Assembly (NCBI GenBank): GCA_964446655.1
Contig: CAYUPL010000016.1
Location: 1-64,000 of the forward strand
DNA from: Desulfopila_A sp964446655
GTDB taxonomy: Bacteria > Desulfobacterota > Desulfobulbia > Desulfobulbales > Desulfocapsaceae
DNA length: 64,000 nt
Direction of reading: 5' to 3'
Under the pieces are notes generated by a model. It ran no database searches and was not told the DNA's origin. It worked only from the letters and a program-made list of their open reading frames with translations. Position 1 is the stretch's first letter, and each line of letters starts with the position of its first letter. This document shows, piece after piece, positions 1-9,333 of this stretch. The position numbers and the translations under genes were made by a program.

Positions 1-80
1 AAGTGCTGGACAAAAACGGAGGAGGCGGAGATATGGTCTGCTCTCATCTCCATATCCCCGCTGATAAAACAGTAGCGATT

Positions 81-1145
81 TTACTCTTGAACCGCGGCAG
101 ATGTCTGCAGATAGTAATAATCCGATATGGTGGTCCATTGCCTCGCTTTGGCCATGAAGTCACGCTGTGAAGTCAGGACTTCCTTGAAGAGGGCATCCTG
201 TTCGGCATAACCGTTCAAGACGTTGTCGGTTTCTTCTTTCATCTTGGCCAAAACCTCCTCGGGAAACTTTTTCACCATGATGCCGGGGTACTCCTCTTTC
301 ATCTGGGCCCAGGCCTCGGCACTGTCGGCAAAGTTTTCGGCGTACATGTCGGCGCTTACCGCCTGCATGGCTGTTTTGAGGGCAACCTGATACGATTGAG
401 GTAATTTATCAAATTCTCTTTTATTTATGAGAAATTGCATGTCGGATGCCGGTTCGTGCCAGCCGGTGTAATAATAGGGAGCGATTTTATGGAATCCCAT
501 GCGGATATCCATGGCCGGACCGACCCATTCGAGTGCATCGATGGTGCCACGGTCAAGGGAAGTGTAGAGTTCGCCGGCCGGGATATTGGTGACGTTAACG
601 CCAAGCCTCGCAAATACCTCACCGGCGAGTCCGGGGATGCGCATCTTTAAGCCGTTCAGGTCGTCAAGGGAGGCTATCTCTTTTCTGAACCAACCGCCCA
701 TCTGTACACCGGTATTGCCGCCGGGGAAAGCGTAGACGTCAAATTTATCATAACATCTCTGCATGAGTTCCATGCCCCCGCCGTAATAGAGCCAGGCGCT
801 CTGTTCGGCTGCTGTCATGCCGAAAGGGACGGTGGTGAAGATGGTGGTGGTAATGTCTTTGCCCTTCCAGTAATAGGAGGCGCTGTGCCCTATTTCGTAC
901 TGACCGCCCTTGACCATGTCAAGAATTCCCAGAGCTGCCTTATGTTTTTCGGCCCCGTCAATTCTGATGATGAATTTACCATCGGTCATGTCACTGATTA
1001 TCTGAGCCATTTTTATTGGGGGTGAGACCAATGGTGTCAGGGTGCTGGGCCAGGTCATGGCAAGTTTCCATTTTACCGTTTCTTCCGCTATGGCCGGTGT
1101 GGCCGTAAACAACAGCGCAACACAAAATGCGATCCATTTTTTCAT
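81..1145 (-). CDS. TRAP transporter substrate-binding protein, TakP-like (2-oxoacid receptor)
   Basis: Periplasmic solute receptor of a DctP/TakP-type TRAP transporter, 354 residues, the usual family length. Residues 1-20 form a signal peptide ending in PAIA. Residues 150-215 carry the signature of the 2-oxoacid-binding TakP branch: GGWFRKEI at 150-157, LKMRIPG with Arg169, and ALEWVGP with Trp207. In TakP the equivalent Arg and Trp help bind the 2-oxoacid carboxylate together with a cation. It is the last gene of a minus-strand operon, 60 bases after a 2-oxoacid oxidoreductase beta subunit, so its ligand is plausibly the substrate of that enzyme. No membrane subunits (DctQ/DctM) are seen; they may lie beyond position 1. 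The family is sure; ligand type is inferred from motif and context. Confidence 0.9.
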   Translation of the reverse strand: MKKWIAFCVALLFTATPAIAEETVKWKLAMTWPSTLTPLVSPPIKMAQIISDMTDGKFIIRIDGAEKHKAALGILDMVKGGQYEIGHSASYYWKGKDITTTIFTTVPFGMTAAEQSAWLYYGGGMELMQRCYDKFDVYAFPGGNTGVQMGGWFRKEIASLDDLNGLKMRIPGLAGEVFARLGVNVTNIPAGELYTSLDRGTIDALEWVGPAMDIRMGFHKIAPYYYTGWHEPASDMQFLINKREFDKLPQSYQVALKTAMQAVSADMYAENFADSAEAWAQMKEEYPGIMVKKFPEEVLAKMKEETDNVLNGYAEQDALFKEVLTSQRDFMAKARQWTTISDYYYLQTSAAVQE

Positions 1146-1205
1146 CGTATTTTCTCCTGGATAAGAAATTATGAGTAACAGGTAATGGGTGGGTATTTAC
1201 CGACA

Positions 1206-2261
1206 TTAACGGTAATTTTCAAGTATTTGTTGGAGAACTGCTGCACCTGGGCAGAGATCTTTTTCTTCCAGGGAATAAAGGGGCTTTTCACAGGTGCCCA
1301 GGATATCGTGAGTGTCGCCTAGTTGTTCATCGATGTGGAGGAGTCCTGTGAGTATCTGCTGCTGTTCACGGTGTTGTTCGAGAGCATCGATGGCCGAGCG
1401 CCGTGAGGTGACATCGATGGCATCGGCGGTCTTTTTGTAGAGATTGATGACGCTGCCGTCGTGCAGGGTCACGGGGGTGACGGTGCCCTCTTCGTATTGT
1501 GTGGTGATTTCCTGTCTGAGAGGGATAAAGTCGAGGTTCCCCGTGGCTTCCATATGATCGCGCACCCATTGGTAGCTTTTGGTGGAGGTGTCGCTGTTAT
1601 TGAAGGTGACGCAGGGGGAGATCACATCAAGGAGAGAAAATCCTTTATGGGCGATCGCCGCTTTGATAAGGGGGACAAGTTGCTCTTTATCGCCTGAAAA
1701 ACTGCGAGCCACAAATCCCGAGCCCAGTTGAATGGCCATTTCGCAGAGATCGATAGCCTCATAGGGGTTGGGGACCCCTTTTTTACCGGCCGAACCGCGG
1801 TCCGCGGTGGCGGAGTCTTGCCCTTTTGTCAGCCCATAACAGCCGTTGTTCATGACGATATAGGTCATGTTGAGGTTCCGTCGAATGATATGGGCAAACT
1901 GGCCCATCCCGATGGAAGCCGTATCACCATCCCCGGAGACGCCGATGTAGGTAAGGTCTCTGTTGGCCATGTTGGCGCCGGTGGCCACCGAAGGCATCCG
2001 GCCGTGGACGGAGTTGAAGCCATGCGATTTGCCGAGAAAATAGGCCGGTGTCTTGGAGGAGCATCCTATCCCGGACAGCTTGGCAACCCGGTGCGGCTCC
2101 AGAGAAAGTTCGTAACATGCCTGGATGATGGCGTTACTGATGGAGTCATGGCCGCAGCCGGCGCAGAGTGTCGAAATCGCACCTTCGTAATCTCTCTTGG
2201 TGTAGCCGACAGAGTTTTTGGGCAGGTCCGGATGGCGGAATGTTGGTCGACGATAGGTCAT
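1206..2261 (-). CDS. 2-oxoacid:acceptor oxidoreductase, beta (TPP-binding) subunit
   Basis: Thiamine-diphosphate-binding subunit of a 2-oxoacid:ferredoxin oxidoreductase, 351 residues. It decarboxylates a 2-oxoacid and forms the acyl-CoA while electrons leave through Fe-S clusters. Seen: CAGCGH at residues 33-38, with Cys67 a candidate further cluster ligand, and the TPP/Mg motif GDGD at 110-113 followed by NNGCYGLTKGQ at 138-148. The start at 2261 is chosen because its ATG overlaps the stop of the upstream alpha gene (ATGA) and because a longer reading frame adds 50 residues foreign to the family. KorB/VorB-like; the sequence does not tell whether the substrate is 2-oxoglutarate, pyruvate or a branched 2-oxoacid. 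Confidence 0.93.
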   Translation of the reverse strand: MTYRRPTFRHPDLPKNSVGYTKRDYEGAISTLCAGCGHDSISNAIIQACYELSLEPHRVAKLSGIGCSSKTPAYFLGKSHGFNSVHGRMPSVATGANMANRDLTYIGVSGDGDTASIGMGQFAHIIRRNLNMTYIVMNNGCYGLTKGQDSATADRGSAGKKGVPNPYEAIDLCEMAIQLGSGFVARSFSGDKEQLVPLIKAAIAHKGFSLLDVISPCVTFNNSDTSTKSYQWVRDHMEATGNLDFIPLRQEITTQYEEGTVTPVTLHDGSVINLYKKTADAIDVTSRRSAIDALEQHREQQQILTGLLHIDEQLGDTHDILGTCEKPLYSLEEKDLCPGAAVLQQILENYR

Positions 2262-4111
2262 TTGCTGCCTCCCTGGCGTGGTTTTGGTTTGGTAATACTG
2301 CCTGCAGCAGAGTCCAGCCATTTTTCGATGGACTGAGAAATGTGAGTGGCCGTGATGGGCAGACCGTCGAAACAGACAATGGAGACAAGCTTCTCTGCGG
2401 CAAGAGCGCATTCGTTTATAAGGAGCTGACGCATCTGGCCATCACGATTCTGTTCGATTACAAAAATAGTTGTGTGACTGTTGATGAAATCAGCGACTTC
2501 GTCCGAGAAGGGAAAGGCTCGTAATCGCATGGTATTGTAACGCTTGTCTGTCCGGTTGAGGCCGTCCACCGCCTCCTGGGCGGCTGCCGTGCTTGAACCG
2601 AAATAAATAATGCCAAACTCTGCGTTCCGGTTGTGGATCTCAATAGACGGTCCCGGCACCATTGTCCTGGCTGTTTCCCACTTTACATTCAGGCGCAGCA
2701 TGCTCCGCCTGTACGCATTGTGGTCCTCGGTGTAGGCCGCGTATTCGTTATGCGAGGAGCCCCTGGTGAAGTATGAACCGAGTTCCGGATGGGTGCCCGG
2801 ATAGGTTCTGTAGCAGATACCGTCCCCATCGATGTCGAGATACCGGCCCCATTTTTCCGGCAAGGCCTCAAGTTGTGCTCCACTGAGAACCTTGCCGCGT
2901 TTGTAGGTGCGGGTATCATCCCACTGCATCGGCCGGCAGATATGGTCGTTCATACCGAGATCGAGATCGCTCATGATAATGACGGGGGTCTGGAGCTGTT
3001 CGGCCAGGTCAAAACTCTCCACCGTCATGGTAAAACATTCGTGCGGATCGCTTGGAAACAACAGGACATGTCTGGTGTCGCCATGGGAGGCATAGGCGCA
3101 GAGAAGAACATCGGACTGCTGGGTTCGGGTCGGCATACCGGTACTTGGACCGGCCCGCTGTACATCAACCAGCACCACCGGGATTTCAGCGAAATAGGCG
3201 AGGCCGAGAAACTCGTTCATCAACGAGATACCCGGGCCGGAGGTTGCCGTGAATCCGCGGGCGCCCATCCAGCAGGCACCAATGGCAATACCCAGCGCAG
3301 CCAGTTCGTCTTCGGCCTGGATTATGGCGGCTTTCTGTTTGCCGGTGTCATCGAGGCGGTGTTTGCCGGCGAAACGGCTGAAGGCCTCGATCACCGAGGT
3401 GGAAGGGGTGATGGGATACCATCCGGTGACCGTTGCGCCACCATAGACTGCTCCCAGTCCAACGGCACTGTTGCCGTCCATGATGATGTGATCCGTCAGT
3501 TTTTTGCTGGGGTGAATTGTTAATGCACAGCTGGCGGGATAGTGTTCCGCCGTATAATTGTAACCAAGCTCCAGAGCGAGAATATTTGGTTCGGCGAGCG
3601 CCGGTTTTTTCTTGAACTGTTTTTGTACCGCGTCGGTCAGTAAGGCGATCTCCATATCAAGGAGATATGCCAGGGACCCGACGTAGATAATGTTTTTCAG
3701 AAGCTGGCGTAATCTGGGATTGCTGATTTCTCTGTTGCATATCTCCGTCAAAGGCACCCCGATGACCGTAATGTCGGTGCGGTCATAGTTGTCGGGCAGC
3801 GGACGGGTTGAATCGTAGAAAAAGTAACCGCCCGTCAGCAGATTTTCATAGTCATCCCGCATGGTCTGGCCATTGACGGCAACAACAAAATCATAGCCTT
3901 CTCTTCTGCCGAGATAGCCGTCTTCGCTGATCCTCACTTCGTACCAGGTCGGCAGGCCCTGAATGTTTGAAGGGAAAATGTTTTTCGGGCTGACGGGAAC
4001 GCCCATTTTAAAAATTGCTTTGGCGAAAAGATTATTGGCACTGGCGGATCCTGAGCCGTTTACATTGGCAAAGCGAATAACAAAGTTGTTGATCCCCTTG
4101 ATTTTTATCAT
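2258..4111 (-). CDS. 2-oxoacid:acceptor oxidoreductase, fused gamma-alpha subunit
   Basis: A 617-residue protein with the gamma domain first (about residues 1-190, containing NVNGSGSASANNLFAKAIF) and the alpha pyrimidine-binding domain next (from about 200, with the GWYPITPSTSVIEAF region and ATSGPGISLMNE). This gamma-alpha fusion is typical of KorA-like ferredoxin oxidoreductases. It pairs with the beta subunit downstream. Both its borders are ATGA overlaps: its ATG overlaps the stop of the upstream flavoprotein gene and its stop overlaps the beta gene start, so translation is probably coupled. A longer in-frame extension upstream of 4111 is rejected, since it runs inside the flavoprotein gene in another frame. 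Confidence 0.93.
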   Translation of the reverse strand: MIKIKGINNFVIRFANVNGSGSASANNLFAKAIFKMGVPVSPKNIFPSNIQGLPTWYEVRISEDGYLGRREGYDFVVAVNGQTMRDDYENLLTGGYFFYDSTRPLPDNYDRTDITVIGVPLTEICNREISNPRLRQLLKNIIYVGSLAYLLDMEIALLTDAVQKQFKKKPALAEPNILALELGYNYTAEHYPASCALTIHPSKKLTDHIIMDGNSAVGLGAVYGGATVTGWYPITPSTSVIEAFSRFAGKHRLDDTGKQKAAIIQAEDELAALGIAIGACWMGARGFTATSGPGISLMNEFLGLAYFAEIPVVLVDVQRAGPSTGMPTRTQQSDVLLCAYASHGDTRHVLLFPSDPHECFTMTVESFDLAEQLQTPVIIMSDLDLGMNDHICRPMQWDDTRTYKRGKVLSGAQLEALPEKWGRYLDIDGDGICYRTYPGTHPELGSYFTRGSSHNEYAAYTEDHNAYRRSMLRLNVKWETARTMVPGPSIEIHNRNAEFGIIYFGSSTAAAQEAVDGLNRTDKRYNTMRLRAFPFSDEVADFINSHTTIFVIEQNRDGQMRQLLINECALAAEKLVSIVCFDGLPITATHISQSIEKWLDSAAGSITKPKPRQGGSK

Positions 4112-5856
4112 TTTTGACCTGCCTTGGCTATGATATAGGTGTATTTCTGCATATCCCAGGCCGCCGTCGGGCATCGCTCGGCACAAAGACCACAGTGCAG
4201 GCAGACATCTTCGTCCTTGGCCATGATTCTGCCGGTGGGGAGAATGTCGGAGACATAAAGGGCCTGGGTGATGTTGCGGGCCGGTATTATCAGGCGTTGC
4301 CGTAAATCTTCTTCCGTACCACCGGCAAGAAAGTTGATGCAGGAGGTTGGGCATATATCGACACAGGCATCACATTCGATACATTTCTGCACATCAAAAA
4401 CCGTTTGTATGTCGCAGTTGATGCAGCGCAGCGCCTCTTTAAGGCCGATATTTTCATCAAAACCGAGCTCCACCTCGAGAAGGCGGTCCTTAATGGATTT
4501 TGCCTTCGAGGCCAACGGTACTTCCTGTCGAATTGATTCTGTTACTTCGCTGTGGTAGGCCCAGTCGTGGTAACCCAGCTTTTGCCCGGCAAGAGAAGTT
4601 GTCGGCCGTGGCCGCTTGTAGAGGTCTTCTCCCCGCAGAAAAAGGTCGATGGACAGAGCCGCTTCATGCCCATGGGCAACGGCGGTTATAACGTTTTCCG
4701 GTCCGAAGGCGGCATCGCCGCCAAAGAATACATGCTTCAAATTGGACTGAAAGGTGATAGGGTCGACATAGGGGCGACCGGTGTCGTTAATGTCCAGGCC
4801 CGCATCTTTTTCAATCCAGGGAAAGGCATTCTGCTGGCCGATTGCCAGCAGGACATCGTCGCACTCGAGCAGTAAGGGCTCCTCTCCTTCTCTGGGACTA
4901 CCGGCTGAATGTTCAAACAGCATGCCCTTCAGCCTGCCGTTTTCACAGACATATTCTAGGGGGCTGAGGTATTCCATGATGGGCACGTCTTCGCGCAGAG
5001 CATCTTCTATTTCCCAGGGAGAGGCCTTCATTTTCTCCTGTGGACCGCGGATGATGATGCTGACGCTGTCACCGCCGAGCCGGCGCGCCGTACGGCAGCA
5101 ATCCATGGCCGTATTACCGCCGCCGATAACCAGCGTTCTGGGTCCCACTTTTTTGGTATGGCCGTACTGCACTCCGGCCAGCCAGTTGATGCCGATATGA
5201 ATGGCATTGTCTCCTTCCCGGCGCCCGGGCAGATCCAAATCTTTTCCTCGCGGTGCGCCTGTACCGACGAAGATGGCGTCATATCCCTTCAGGAGAAAAT
5301 CCTTCATCGATTGTATATAGGTGTCGAAGAAGGTTTTAACGCCCATGTCGAGAATATAGTTGATCTCTTCGTCGAGCACTTTTTTGGGCAGCCTGAAGGA
5401 GGGCACCTGACTTCTCATGAATCCGCCGGCCTCTTTCTGGTCGTCGAACAGATCAATCTCATAGCCAAGGGGCATCAGGTCGGCTGCCACGGTGAGCGAG
5501 GCCGGGCCGGCGCCGATTAGGGCGATTTTTTTACCGTTTTTCTCCTCCGGTATGACGGGTAGACGCTTTCTGATGTCACCCTTGTTGTCGGCACAGACGC
5601 GTTTGAGGCGACAGATGGCAACCGCCTTGTCTTCGACCCTGCCGCGGCGGCAGACCGGTTCACAGGGACGGTCGCAGACCCGGCCCAGGATTCCAGGGAA
5701 GAGGTTTGACTCCCAGTTGACCATATAGGCGTCATCGTATCTTTTGGCGGCAATGAGCCGAATATACTCCGGCACACGTGTGTGTGCCGGACAACCAAAC
5801 TGGCAATCGATGACTTGGTGGAAATATTCAGGGTTGTGTATGTTAGTCGGCTGCAC
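4108..5856 (-). CDS. GltD-like FAD/NAD(P)-binding oxidoreductase with C-terminal ferredoxin domain
   Basis: A 582-residue flavoprotein of the glutamate-synthase small-subunit family. N-terminal cysteines at 18 and 22, then CDRPCEPVCRRG at 61-72, fit the Fe-S domain of this family. A dinucleotide-binding GAGPAS lies at 115-120 and a second one (GGGNTAMD) in the middle. The C-terminus carries two ferredoxin-type 4Fe-4S motifs, CIECDACVDICP and CLHCGLCAERCP. It overlaps the alpha subunit gene by four bases, so it is probably the electron-transfer partner linking the 2-oxoacid oxidoreductase to NAD(P)H or ferredoxin rather than a glutamate synthase: no GltB is present. The direction of electron flow is not shown by the sequence. 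Confidence 0.88.
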   Translation of the reverse strand: MQPTNIHNPEYFHQVIDCQFGCPAHTRVPEYIRLIAAKRYDDAYMVNWESNLFPGILGRVCDRPCEPVCRRGRVEDKAVAICRLKRVCADNKGDIRKRLPVIPEEKNGKKIALIGAGPASLTVAADLMPLGYEIDLFDDQKEAGGFMRSQVPSFRLPKKVLDEEINYILDMGVKTFFDTYIQSMKDFLLKGYDAIFVGTGAPRGKDLDLPGRREGDNAIHIGINWLAGVQYGHTKKVGPRTLVIGGGNTAMDCCRTARRLGGDSVSIIIRGPQEKMKASPWEIEDALREDVPIMEYLSPLEYVCENGRLKGMLFEHSAGSPREGEEPLLLECDDVLLAIGQQNAFPWIEKDAGLDINDTGRPYVDPITFQSNLKHVFFGGDAAFGPENVITAVAHGHEAALSIDLFLRGEDLYKRPRPTTSLAGQKLGYHDWAYHSEVTESIRQEVPLASKAKSIKDRLLEVELGFDENIGLKEALRCINCDIQTVFDVQKCIECDACVDICPTSCINFLAGGTEEDLRQRLIIPARNITQALYVSDILPTGRIMAKDEDVCLHCGLCAERCPTAAWDMQKYTYIIAKAGQK

Positions 5857-5986
5857 TACATTCTCCAGATTAATAAGACACTTTTTTCGATCCCTTCAAC
5901 CGGTGCCTGTTTATAAACACCACCCTGCTCCTGACTTTTCGTTGACCTCAAGGTTTGGTCCTCGGAGGCAGGCGCAGACTATGGCT

Positions 5987-6016
5987 ATTGTAAACACATT
6001 CACACCAACTTGTGAA
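5987..6016 (-). promoter_or_regulatory. Candidate promoter and operator of the 2-oxoacid oxidoreductase operon
   Basis: A perfect inverted repeat TTCACA-N6-TGTGAA occupies 5999-6016, and a minus-strand -10-like TACAAT lies at 5987-5992. The repeat overlaps the expected -35 zone, about 140 bases before the flavoprotein start and about 25 bases past the ilvD stop. The half-site order is the reverse of a CRP box. The regulator is unknown. Confidence 0.4.
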
Positions 6017-6040
6017 GGAGTTTTTGTTGCTTTGCACGAG

Positions 6041-7873
6041 TTACGGCAGCAGGCGGACTGCACCCTTGTCAGCCGAGGCAGCCAGCAGGGCATAGGCTTG
6101 CAGCGCCTTGGAAACTTTACGGTCACGATCGGTTGGGTAAAACGCTTTTTCTCCCTTTTTCTCCTCTTTCTGCCGTCTTTCCCGCAGTTTCTCGGCAGGG
6201 ACGGCCATGTGAATTTTTCGGGCAGGGATATCGATTTCGATGGTGTCACCATCTTCGACAAGGGCAATGGCTCCACCGGCTGCTGCTTCGGGGGAGACAT
6301 GGCCGATGGAAAGTCCCGAGGTGCCGCCGGAGAATCGGCCGTCCGTGACCAGAGCACATTCCTTGCCCAGATGGATTGATTTGAGATAGGAGGTGGGGTA
6401 GAGCATTTCCTGCATTCCCGGTCCCCCTTTGGGGCCTTCGTAACGGATGATGACTACATCGCCTGCCGCAATGGCGCCTTGCAGAATAGCGTCACAGGCG
6501 TTTTCCTGGGAAGAGAAAACTCTGGCGGTTCCGGTGAAGGTGAAAATGGATGGATCAACCCCGGCAGTTTTGACAATGCAGCCGTTTTCGGCAATATTGC
6601 CATACAGGACGGCAAGACCGCCTTCTTTGCTGTAACAGTGTTCCATATCTCTGATACAGCCGCCTGCGCGATCGAGGTCGGCCTCTTTATACATGGTTTT
6701 CTGGGATCCCATAACCAGATTCCGGCCACTTGTCGCAGGAGCGCTGAGATAGAGAGCTTTAGCCTCGTCGCTCACCGCGGGAGAACGTAGATCCCACTTC
6801 TCGAGAGTTTCCGCCAGACTTTTGGCGTCAACCCTGGAAACACTGGTGTCGAGGAGACCGCCCCGATTCAGCTCCCCTAGAATTGCCACTATTCCACCGG
6901 CACGATTAACGTCTTCAATATGATATGAAGAGGAAGGTGAGACTTTGCAGAGGTTGGGGACCTTGCGGGAAAGTGCGTCAATATTTTCCATGGCGAAGTC
7001 GACCCCGGCCTCATGGGCGACAGCAAGAAGATGAAGGACGGTGTTGGTGGAGCCGCCCATGGCAATATCAAGGGTCATGGCATTCATGAAAGCCTTTTTG
7101 GAAGCTATCGAGCGCGGCAGAACGGCATCATCTTCGTGGTCGTACCAGGCTCTGGCCATTTCCGTGATGCGATAGGCCGCTTTTTCAAAGAGACCTGTTC
7201 TATTGGCGTGAGTTGCCACTACCGTGCCGTTGCCGGGTAGTGCCAGACCCAGGGCCTCATTGAGGCAGTTCATAGAGTTTGCCGTGAACATACCGGAACA
7301 GGAGCCGCAGGTCGGGCAGGCGCTGCGCTCGATTTGGCTTATTTCCGCGTCACTGACCGAAGCATCGCCCGCCAGAACCATGGCATCAACCAGATCATAT
7401 TTTTTATCCCCGACAACGCCTGCTTCCATGGGTCCGCCGGAGACGAAGATGGTCGGAATATTGAGGCGCATAGCGGCCAGCAGCATTCCGGGAGTGATTT
7501 TGTCGCAGTTGCTGATACAGATCATGGCATCGACGGTGTGAGCATTGCACATATATTCAACGGAGTCGGCGATGAGTTCGCGCGAGGGCAGGGAGTAGAG
7601 CATGCCGGAATGGCCCATGGCGATGCCGTCATCAATGGCGATGGTGTTGAATTCGGCCCCGAAAAATCCCTGTTCAGCCAGAAGTTTTTTGATATGCTGA
7701 CCTATTTCGTGCAGGTGGACATGTCCCGGCACAAACTGGGTAAAGGAGTTGACTATGGCGATGACGGGTTTGCCCATCTGCTCTTCGGTCATGCCGTTGG
7801 CGCGCCAGAGGCTTCTGGCGCCGGCCATCCGTCTGCCTTCAGTCGTGGTTGCACTGCGTAGTTGTATTGCCAT
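6041..7873 (-). CDS. ilvD: Dihydroxy-acid dehydratase
   Basis: Fe-S dehydratase that converts 2,3-dihydroxy-isovalerate or -methylvalerate to the 2-oxoacid, the third common step of valine, leucine and isoleucine synthesis; cytoplasmic. Its 610 residues match the family length. Seen: the N-terminal RSLWRANGM block, ISNCDKITPGML with a cluster cysteine, CPTCGSCSGMFTANSMNC, and near the C-terminus TDGRFSGGTSGLSIGHVSPEA. The start has a GAGGCAAG ribosome site a few bases upstream. It stands alone, transcribed towards the 2-oxoacid operon with 184 bases between. The regulatory subunit gene ilvH lies far away at 54.1 kb. Confidence 0.97.
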   Translation of the reverse strand: MAIQLRSATTTEGRRMAGARSLWRANGMTEEQMGKPVIAIVNSFTQFVPGHVHLHEIGQHIKKLLAEQGFFGAEFNTIAIDDGIAMGHSGMLYSLPSRELIADSVEYMCNAHTVDAMICISNCDKITPGMLLAAMRLNIPTIFVSGGPMEAGVVGDKKYDLVDAMVLAGDASVSDAEISQIERSACPTCGSCSGMFTANSMNCLNEALGLALPGNGTVVATHANRTGLFEKAAYRITEMARAWYDHEDDAVLPRSIASKKAFMNAMTLDIAMGGSTNTVLHLLAVAHEAGVDFAMENIDALSRKVPNLCKVSPSSSYHIEDVNRAGGIVAILGELNRGGLLDTSVSRVDAKSLAETLEKWDLRSPAVSDEAKALYLSAPATSGRNLVMGSQKTMYKEADLDRAGGCIRDMEHCYSKEGGLAVLYGNIAENGCIVKTAGVDPSIFTFTGTARVFSSQENACDAILQGAIAAGDVVIIRYEGPKGGPGMQEMLYPTSYLKSIHLGKECALVTDGRFSGGTSGLSIGHVSPEAAAGGAIALVEDGDTIEIDIPARKIHMAVPAEKLRERRQKEEKKGEKAFYPTDRDRKVSKALQAYALLAASADKGAVRLLP

Positions 7874-8019
7874 GTTTCTTGCCTCTTTAGTTGAGCTGAT
7901 GCATCAATTTAGTGGAAAGGAGATGCAATTATATGATATGATGCGATGAAATTGTTGTACCTTTCGCTACAATATACTATGAAAGGAAGGGGGATTGCAC
8001 ATTTTTTCAGGAGGAAATA

Positions 8020-9192
8020 ATGAAAAAGCCGGAAATCGATTATTGGATTACCACCATGTTGGAGGCGCACAGGAATGTTTCCGACTTGAATATAACGGTC
8101 GGCAAAAGCCTGCAGGTTGAGGCTGACGGCCAGTTGATACCGGTGCAGGTTGCTCCGCCGGTAGAAAATCTGACCCCCTTTCAGGCGGAAACATTTGCCA
8201 TGAACCTGATCGGCAACAACAAGCGGCTCCTCAGAGACCTTGTCGAGAATGGATCGTGTGACCTTTCCTACTCCCTCAGTGATAAGGCCAGGTTCAGGGT
8301 TAATATCTTTACCCAAAAGGGGCATTTTTCCACGGTCTTGAGAAAGCTGGAAACCGAAGTGCCGTCCATAGAAAATATGCAGTTTCCTAAAGCCTTTGAT
8401 AAAATGGCCGGAGAGCTCAATGGCTTGATCCTTTTTACCGGGGCCACCGGTACCGGTAAAACCACCTCGCTTGCCGCTCTTCTCAACCGTATAAACGAAA
8501 ATCGGGCGGTACATATCGTCACCCTTGAGGATCCCATTGAATATGTGCATCCGCATAAGAAGGCGACCTTCAATCAACGGGAGCTGGGTAACGACTTCAT
8601 ATCTTTTGCCGGCGGTATGCGGGCGGCACTGAGGCAGGCGCCCAAGGTCATACTGGTTGGTGAGATGCGCGACCGGGAAACCATGGAGATTGGATTGACC
8701 GCCGCGGAGACCGGCCATCTTGTCATGTCGACTCTGCATACCATTGATGCCGGACAGACCATCAACCGTATCCTTGGTATGTTTGAACAGGAAGAACAGC
8801 CTCAGATCAGGAATCGTCTGGTTGATACAATCCGCTGGATCGTCAGTCAGAGACTGTTGCCCCGAGTAGGCGGAGAGAGGGTCGCCGCCATGGAAGTTCT
8901 TTGTACCAGCTTAAGGGTTAAAGACCTTATCATCAATGGAGAATCGGAAGATAAAACATATTACAACGTCATTAAAAACGGTTCGGCTCTTGATATGCGC
9001 ACCTTTGATCAACACATCCTTGAACTCTACAGTCAGGGTGTGATCTCCGAACAAACCGCCATGACATACTGCTCCCAGAGAAATGAAATGAACAGGGGCA
9101 TCGATCAGGTCAAAGCGGAACGCGGCGAAGCGACCACATCTTTGTCAGGCCTTACCATGGAAGAGGAAGAGGAATTTCACAGAGGTTATTGA
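8020..9192 (+). CDS. Type IV pilus retraction ATPase, PilT/PilU family
   Basis: Hexameric secretion-superfamily ATPase that powers type IV pilus retraction at the inner membrane. 390 residues. Seen: Walker A GATGTGKTTS at 141-150, Asp box TLEDPIEY near 168, Walker B VILVGEMRD at 210-218, and the His box TAAETGHLVMSTLHT from 227. The C-terminal tail after about 350 is acidic and extended, as in PilU-type paralogues, so PilU is more likely than PilT, but I leave the symbol open. The start follows a strong AGGAGG ribosome site. The next gene encodes a small zinc-ribbon/receiver-like protein that may be functionally linked. Confidence 0.92.
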   Translation: MKKPEIDYWITTMLEAHRNVSDLNITVGKSLQVEADGQLIPVQVAPPVENLTPFQAETFAMNLIGNNKRLLRDLVENGSCDLSYSLSDKARFRVNIFTQKGHFSTVLRKLETEVPSIENMQFPKAFDKMAGELNGLILFTGATGTGKTTSLAALLNRINENRAVHIVTLEDPIEYVHPHKKATFNQRELGNDFISFAGGMRAALRQAPKVILVGEMRDRETMEIGLTAAETGHLVMSTLHTIDAGQTINRILGMFEQEEQPQIRNRLVDTIRWIVSQRLLPRVGGERVAAMEVLCTSLRVKDLIINGESEDKTYYNVIKNGSALDMRTFDQHILELYSQGVISEQTAMTYCSQRNEMNRGIDQVKAERGEATTSLSGLTMEEEEEFHRGY

Positions 9193-9333
9193 TGATGATA
9201 CCCTGTTGTAGAGATGCTCGGGACGCTCGTCTTTATAGTGAAGTGGCCCCGTCTTTAAGCAAGGTTGCAAAAATCTCCGTGAGTCAGTGTTTCGATGAAC
9301 GGCTTCAGGGTAACCCGTAAAAAAGAGGTAGAG

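Noticed and set aside
4108..5856. Glutamate synthase small subunit (gltD)
   Set aside because: No gltB nearby; C-terminal ferredoxin motifs and overlap with 2-oxoacid oxidoreductase genes point to a different role.
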